This document shows positions 14,228-16,911 of a stretch of DNA of 16,911 nt, in pieces. The notes under the pieces were generated by a model. That model made no database searches, was not told where the DNA came from, and worked only from the letters and a program-made list of their open reading frames with translations. The number at the start of each line of letters is the position of its first letter. Within the stretch, counting starts at the first letter, position 1. This DNA comes from Candidatus Hydrogenedentota bacterium (lineage in GTDB: Bacteria; Hydrogenedentota; Hydrogenedentia; Hydrogenedentiales; CAITNO01): positions 1-16,911 of the forward strand of contig CAIXUF010000916.1 in the NCBI GenBank assembly GCA_903922535.1, given 5' to 3'. The translations under genes and the position numbers were made by a program.

Positions 14228-15502
14228 TTAGAACGAAATTTCGGTCTGGGCGTAGACGTAGTCGAAGCTCGGTTTGTTGCTGTCGTCCTTGTCGAACATG
14301 CAGCTCTTTTCTTTGTTCCAATCGGAACCGAAGAAATGCGAGTACCCGGCGGTGAAGGCCAGATCTTCGCTGTAGTGGTAGGTGCCGGACACACCGGCTT
14401 CCCAACCCAGGCTGCTCTGCGCGCCAACCTTCTTGTCAAGGTCAATATAGGAGCCCATGAGCTTCAGAGACAGACACTCCGTCGGCATGACCTGCACGCC
14501 AAGGCCATAGAAGAAGATGTTGCTCAGGTTGCGGTTGACGTCCAAAAACGGGCTGTAGCTGATGTCCGAGAACAGACGGTTGAACGGCAGGGTGCGGTCA
14601 TTGGACCAGCAGTTGTCATCGGCCTTGCCGCCGCCGAAGTAGGCAAACTTGCCGAACACGCGCGGCTGCCACGTCATGTCGAACGTGTAGCCAAGGTCAC
14701 CGTTGGCCGCAAACGCGCCGTACTTGACATCGGCTTCACCGAACCCAAACGGGCAGGCGGACGGCTGGCCGTCCACTTTGCCCATCTGATAGGCTGCTTC
14801 TGCGTCAAAGTCAAAACCACTGATCGTTCCTGCTCCGCGGAGGCCAAAGGTGTAGACGCTGACATCCTTGTTCGGAATACGGTCATCCATGACGCCAATG
14901 CCGTAGGCGTCAAGGGTGACATCCTGGATGCCGATATAGCTGGCGTAGACGCCGTACAGGTCCACATCACCCTTACCCAGATTCTGGAAGGTCTCGGCCA
15001 GTTTGGCGGCGAAGGCGTCAATCTTGAACATGTCGCAGGCGTAGCTCAGCCGCGTGCCGTCATAGGACAGGCCCGTGAAGTGCGGACCGCTGCTGTTGTT
15101 CCCCAGCAGAAACTTGCTGCCGAACACCAGTTCCTGGCGGCCCGTGCGGGAACTCAGCCCGGTGCCCCACAGATTCTTCTCGTCGATGTAAGCCTGATAC
15201 AGGTGAACATCGGTGCCGCCGCGGCCGTCCATGCCGGTCAGGTAATTGGAGCGAAAGCCCTGGCCCCAGTCGCCGTAACTGTCCAATTCGATGAAGGCGC
15301 TGATGTCATTTGTGAAGTCCGCCTTTACATTCAGCGTGGTGCGCTGTTCAGTGAAGTTTGAGGCGCCGAACTGGTCCATGCGCCAGTAGTTGCCGCGGAT
15401 CTTCAGGCTGCCGCCGACTTCAACGTTCTGAAGTTCGGCAACCGCCACGCCGGCCATGCTCAGGACCAGCGCAACAATAATCACAGTTGCAAGCATACGC
15501 AT
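14228..15502 (-). CDS. outer-membrane beta-barrel porin, alginate-export type
   Basis: 424 aa. Start at the ATG 15502, with GGGAG 10 bp upstream; the longer in-frame extension lacks a ribosome site. The signal peptide is MRMLATVIIVALVLSMAG with an AVA-EL cleavage site. The body alternates in strand-forming fashion, with SLKIRGNYW early, TGRQELVFGSKFLLGN in the middle (the 'R-x-GRQEL' signature of alginate-export/AlgE-like proteins, PF13372) and a C-terminal strand ending in Phe (YVYAQTEISF), the BAM recognition signal. It should form a channel for small or anionic solutes; substrate unknown. Five cysteines in the mature barrel are unusual for an outer-membrane protein. Transcribed alone, with a terminator at 14179-14203. 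Confidence 0.82.
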   Translation of the reverse strand: MRMLATVIIVALVLSMAGVAVAELQNVEVGGSLKIRGNYWRMDQFGASNFTEQRTTLNVKADFTNDISAFIELDSYGDWGQGFRSNYLTGMDGRGGTDVHLYQAYIDEKNLWGTGLSSRTGRQELVFGSKFLLGNNSSGPHFTGLSYDGTRLSYACDMFKIDAFAAKLAETFQNLGKGDVDLYGVYASYIGIQDVTLDAYGIGVMDDRIPNKDVSVYTFGLRGAGTISGFDFDAEAAYQMGKVDGQPSACPFGFGEADVKYGAFAANGDLGYTFDMTWQPRVFGKFAYFGGGKADDNCWSNDRTLPFNRLFSDISYSPFLDVNRNLSNIFFYGLGVQVMPTECLSLKLMGSYIDLDKKVGAQSSLGWEAGVSGTYHYSEDLAFTAGYSHFFGSDWNKEKSCMFDKDDSNKPSFDYVYAQTEISF

Positions 15503-15728
15503 TGTGCGTTTTCTCCCATTCCAAGTCTTTATGAACCATGCATGTGCGCCCTTTCGGACGCACGACCTGCCGCGCATGCGACGGTCGCTTTATTGGCACA
15601 TCACATTAGGAGTTGACCGAAACAGCGAGGTTAAACCCTTTGGGTTGAATGGCGTTCATGCCTCCTTTCGCCTCGAAGATTTTATGCCGGTCGTGATGAT
15701 ATTCCCTGTTCTTGCGGAACGAACCAGT

Positions 15729-15764
15729 CCCGGCAGACCACGCATCGCGGCGTGGCCTGCCGGG
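15729..15764 (-). terminator. terminator of the TIGR03067-like lipoprotein unit
   Basis: 15-bp stem with one A-C mismatch (15729-15743 with 15750-15764), loop ATCGCG, 36 bp downstream of the stop at 15800 on the minus strand. The sequence after it (GACTGGTTCGTTCC) is only moderately T-rich. Confidence 0.65.
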
Positions 15765-15799
15765 GTCACGGGAAAGAGCATCTCTGGTCTTTCCGCCGT

Positions 15800-16246
15800 T
15801 CAATTGACGCTGGTATGCACCATCGTGATCGTCTTGTCGCTGTCAAACACAGTCGGCCGGGTGGTTTGGTCGCCAAACTGTACCGCCAAAGCGTCCTTGG
15901 ATACCGTGTAAATGCCCAGTTTTGTGTCGGGATTGTTGTCGACCACCTGGAGGGCACCCAGACCGACCCAGGACTTGGTGATCATGAAGTCGATCTGCTT
16001 CGGGTTGGTCAGCGCGTTAATCTTGTAGGTGCCTTCAAACCCGCTCGTCAGTGTGGCATAGGTGAACGTGTCGTTGCTGATGACCATCCGGTCCGTCACC
16101 GTCGTGATGTTTCCTGCGGTGAACGACGCGTCCCATGTGCCCTGCAGCCGGCAGGTGTCAATGCCGAAGCAGGCCGTTCCGGGACAACCCGCAAGCCCGA
16201 CGACTGCAAGCACGCACACCCCCAACACAACCAACTTGTTAAACAT
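15800..16246 (-). CDS. lipoprotein with TIGR03067-like domain
   Basis: 148 aa from the ATG at 16246, which lies at good spacing after AAAGGAA. The signal FNKLVVLGVCVLAVVGLAGC has an ideal L-A-G-C lipobox. The mature part reads LQGTWDASF, GTYKINALTNPKQIDF, LGIYTVSKDALAVQFGD, RPTVFDSDKT: the order of motifs in the TIGR03067 domain (LxGTW, NPKxIDF, GIYxxxxDxLxxxF, RPxxF), a small lipocalin-like barrel common in Planctomycetes. Function unknown. It follows the CsbD gene on the same strand (gap about 130 bp) and probably shares its promoter. Confidence 0.72.
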   Translation of the reverse strand: MFNKLVVLGVCVLAVVGLAGCPGTACFGIDTCRLQGTWDASFTAGNITTVTDRMVISNDTFTYATLTSGFEGTYKINALTNPKQIDFMITKSWVGLGALQVVDNNPDTKLGIYTVSKDALAVQFGDQTTRPTVFDSDKTITMVHTSVN

Positions 16247-16375
16247 GAACATTCCTTTCTCGGAGGCTTTCGGCCTCAGCATTCCACCCTGGAACAGTGC
16301 CCGGACATCCGGGTCCACACACATCTCCGCCATGGCGTTTCCGGCATTCGCCGGTCCCGCACCGCGGAAACCCTT

Positions 16376-16555
16376 CTACTTGCCCATCACGGTCTTGACC
16401 TGGCCGCACTTTTCCTGAACCTTGCCGACCGCATTCTCCTTCTTGCCTTCGACTTCCAGATCGCGGTCCCCCGCAATTACGCCGACCGCCTCCTTGATCC
16501 TGCCTTTTGCCTGGTGCAACTTGCCCTCAGCCTTGTCTCTTGTGCCTGATTTCAT
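16376..16555 (-). CDS. CsbD family stress protein (copy 2)
   Basis: 59 aa, encoded on the minus strand, start codon at 16555 preceded by ACACGGAGACACACC, nearly the same leader end as copy 1. Sequence pattern: D-KAEGKLHQAKGRIKEAVG, a loop, then KKENAVGKVQEKCGQVK ending MGK. It aligns over its full length with the 6801-6980 protein without gaps. Small helical general-stress protein; mechanism unknown. First gene behind array E, with the TIGR03067-like lipoprotein following. Confidence 0.92.
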   Translation of the reverse strand: MKSGTRDKAEGKLHQAKGRIKEAVGVIAGDRDLEVEGKKENAVGKVQEKCGQVKTVMGK

Positions 16556-16665
16556 GGTGTGTCTCCGTGTTGATTGAACCAGCAGCGAATCCTTTCCAGG
16601 GCCAATTCCCCGTGAAGGCTGCCGCCGTGACTGCCACAGCCGATTGCGGCCATTTCGTCAGCGTC

Positions 16666-16720
16666 ATTGTGGCAGGCGCAGGTAAAGTCCAGGCAAAGGT
16701 GCGGCAAAGTTTCAGCAAAG
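16666..16720 (-). promoter_or_regulatory. 11-bp iterated activator site plus -10 (site E)
   Basis: On the minus strand: CTTTGCT (16714-16720), CTTTGCC (16703-16709), CTTTGCC (16692-16698), CTTTACC (16681-16687), CCTGCCA (16670-16676), each 11 bp apart. CACAAT at 16666-16671 is the -10. Four near-perfect boxes. Spacers TGGA and TGCG and the downstream TGACGAAATG match site B. Reads into CsbD copy 2 with a leader of about 105 nt. Confidence 0.78.
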
Positions 16721-16911
16721 AATTCCTGTCCTGCCCGCAACCCTGCGAAGGTCGTATCCGTTGGTGAAGAGCGATGAGGCGGGCACGGGTGCGGGGGATT
16801 GTCGTAAGTGTCCGGTGAAAGGCATCTTCCAAAATCCGCGAACCTGCGTGAAGATACTGCCTTTCCAGGGGGCATAGGGCGGATTATCGAACGTGCACCG
16901 GGCCGATCAAA
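16721..16911. other. window end, no gene identified
   Basis: About 190 bases upstream of array E. It holds an imperfect inverted repeat (GGCATCTTC near 16831 with GAAGATACTGCC near 16851), possibly a terminator of a gene beyond the window. No convincing frame. Confidence 0.3.

Noticed and set aside
14048..15361. Long plus-strand frame of 437 codons opposite the porin gene.
   Set aside because: It is the antisense of a signal-peptide-bearing, F-terminated barrel gene and has no recognisable domain.
15586..15636. Possible 11-bp array upstream of the minus-strand porin (GTTTAAC at 15630-15636).
   Set aside because: Further 11-bp steps give CTGTTTC, AACTCCT, TGATGTG, none matching, and no -10 occurs at the required offset.

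Overview
Bacterial chromosomal DNA of roughly 60% G+C, densely packed. No phage, IS, CRISPR, tRNA or rRNA was seen. The proteins point to a Gram-negative, diderm bacterium: an outer-membrane beta-barrel of the alginate-export type, several lipobox lipoproteins, a DUF374 acyltransferase, and a TIGR03067-like lipoprotein domain best known from Planctomycetes. An uncultured PVC-related, Hydrogenedentes-like or similar lineage is my guess; the sequence does not fix the phylum.

Layout, left to right. (1) 2-1346, plus: the 3' end of a sugar-1-phosphate nucleotidyltransferase, a 92-aa protein resembling a lone sigma-70 region 2 domain, and a 38-aa ORF. (2) 1795-2565, plus: a DUF374 lysophospholipid acyltransferase. 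(3) 2855-5383, plus: an MgtA-type Mg2+ P-type ATPase, with a strong hairpin terminator shared with the convergent gene. (4) 5536-6366, minus: a DUF4382/DUF5666-like lipoprotein. (5) 6801-8925, plus: a CsbD protein, a 34-aa membrane peptide, a ferritin-like protein, a 54-aa lipoprotein and a YXWGXW-repeat protein. (6) 9271-12723, plus: a four-gene operon with a LEA-like/YqjD-like membrane protein, a holin-X-like protein (PF07332), a second YqjD-like protein and an AI-2E-family permease with a cobalamin-binding-like tail. (7) 12964-13848, plus: a 78-aa protein of unknown function, a second sigma-region-2-like protein and a protein resembling part of a STAS domain. (8) 14228-16555, minus: an alginate-export-like porin, a TIGR03067-like lipoprotein and a second CsbD protein.

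The unifying feature is a promoter architecture that recurs in front of nearly every transcription unit. Five 7-bp boxes (consensus CTTTRCC) are spaced exactly 11 bp apart, and a -10-like hexamer (CANAAT/TATATT) overlaps the end of the last box at a fixed position. Strong copies lie at 1643-1697, 6599-6653, 9137-9191, 12831-12885 (all plus) and 16666-16720 (minus). A degenerate copy with the same geometry is at 6432-6486 (minus), and a weaker array lies in the mgtA leader (2791-2830). The 11-bp tandem period is typical of PhoB/OmpR-family response-regulator sites, and no -35 element is evident, so these look like activator-dependent promoters of one regulon.

The genes under these promoters are envelope or stress genes (CsbD twice, ferritin-like, LEA-like/YqjD/holin-X, acyltransferase, lipoproteins) plus the sigma-like and STAS-like pair. 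I therefore read the window as a clustered envelope-stress or nutrient-stress regulon carrying unusual miniature sigma-like proteins. The regulator that reads the arrays is not encoded here.
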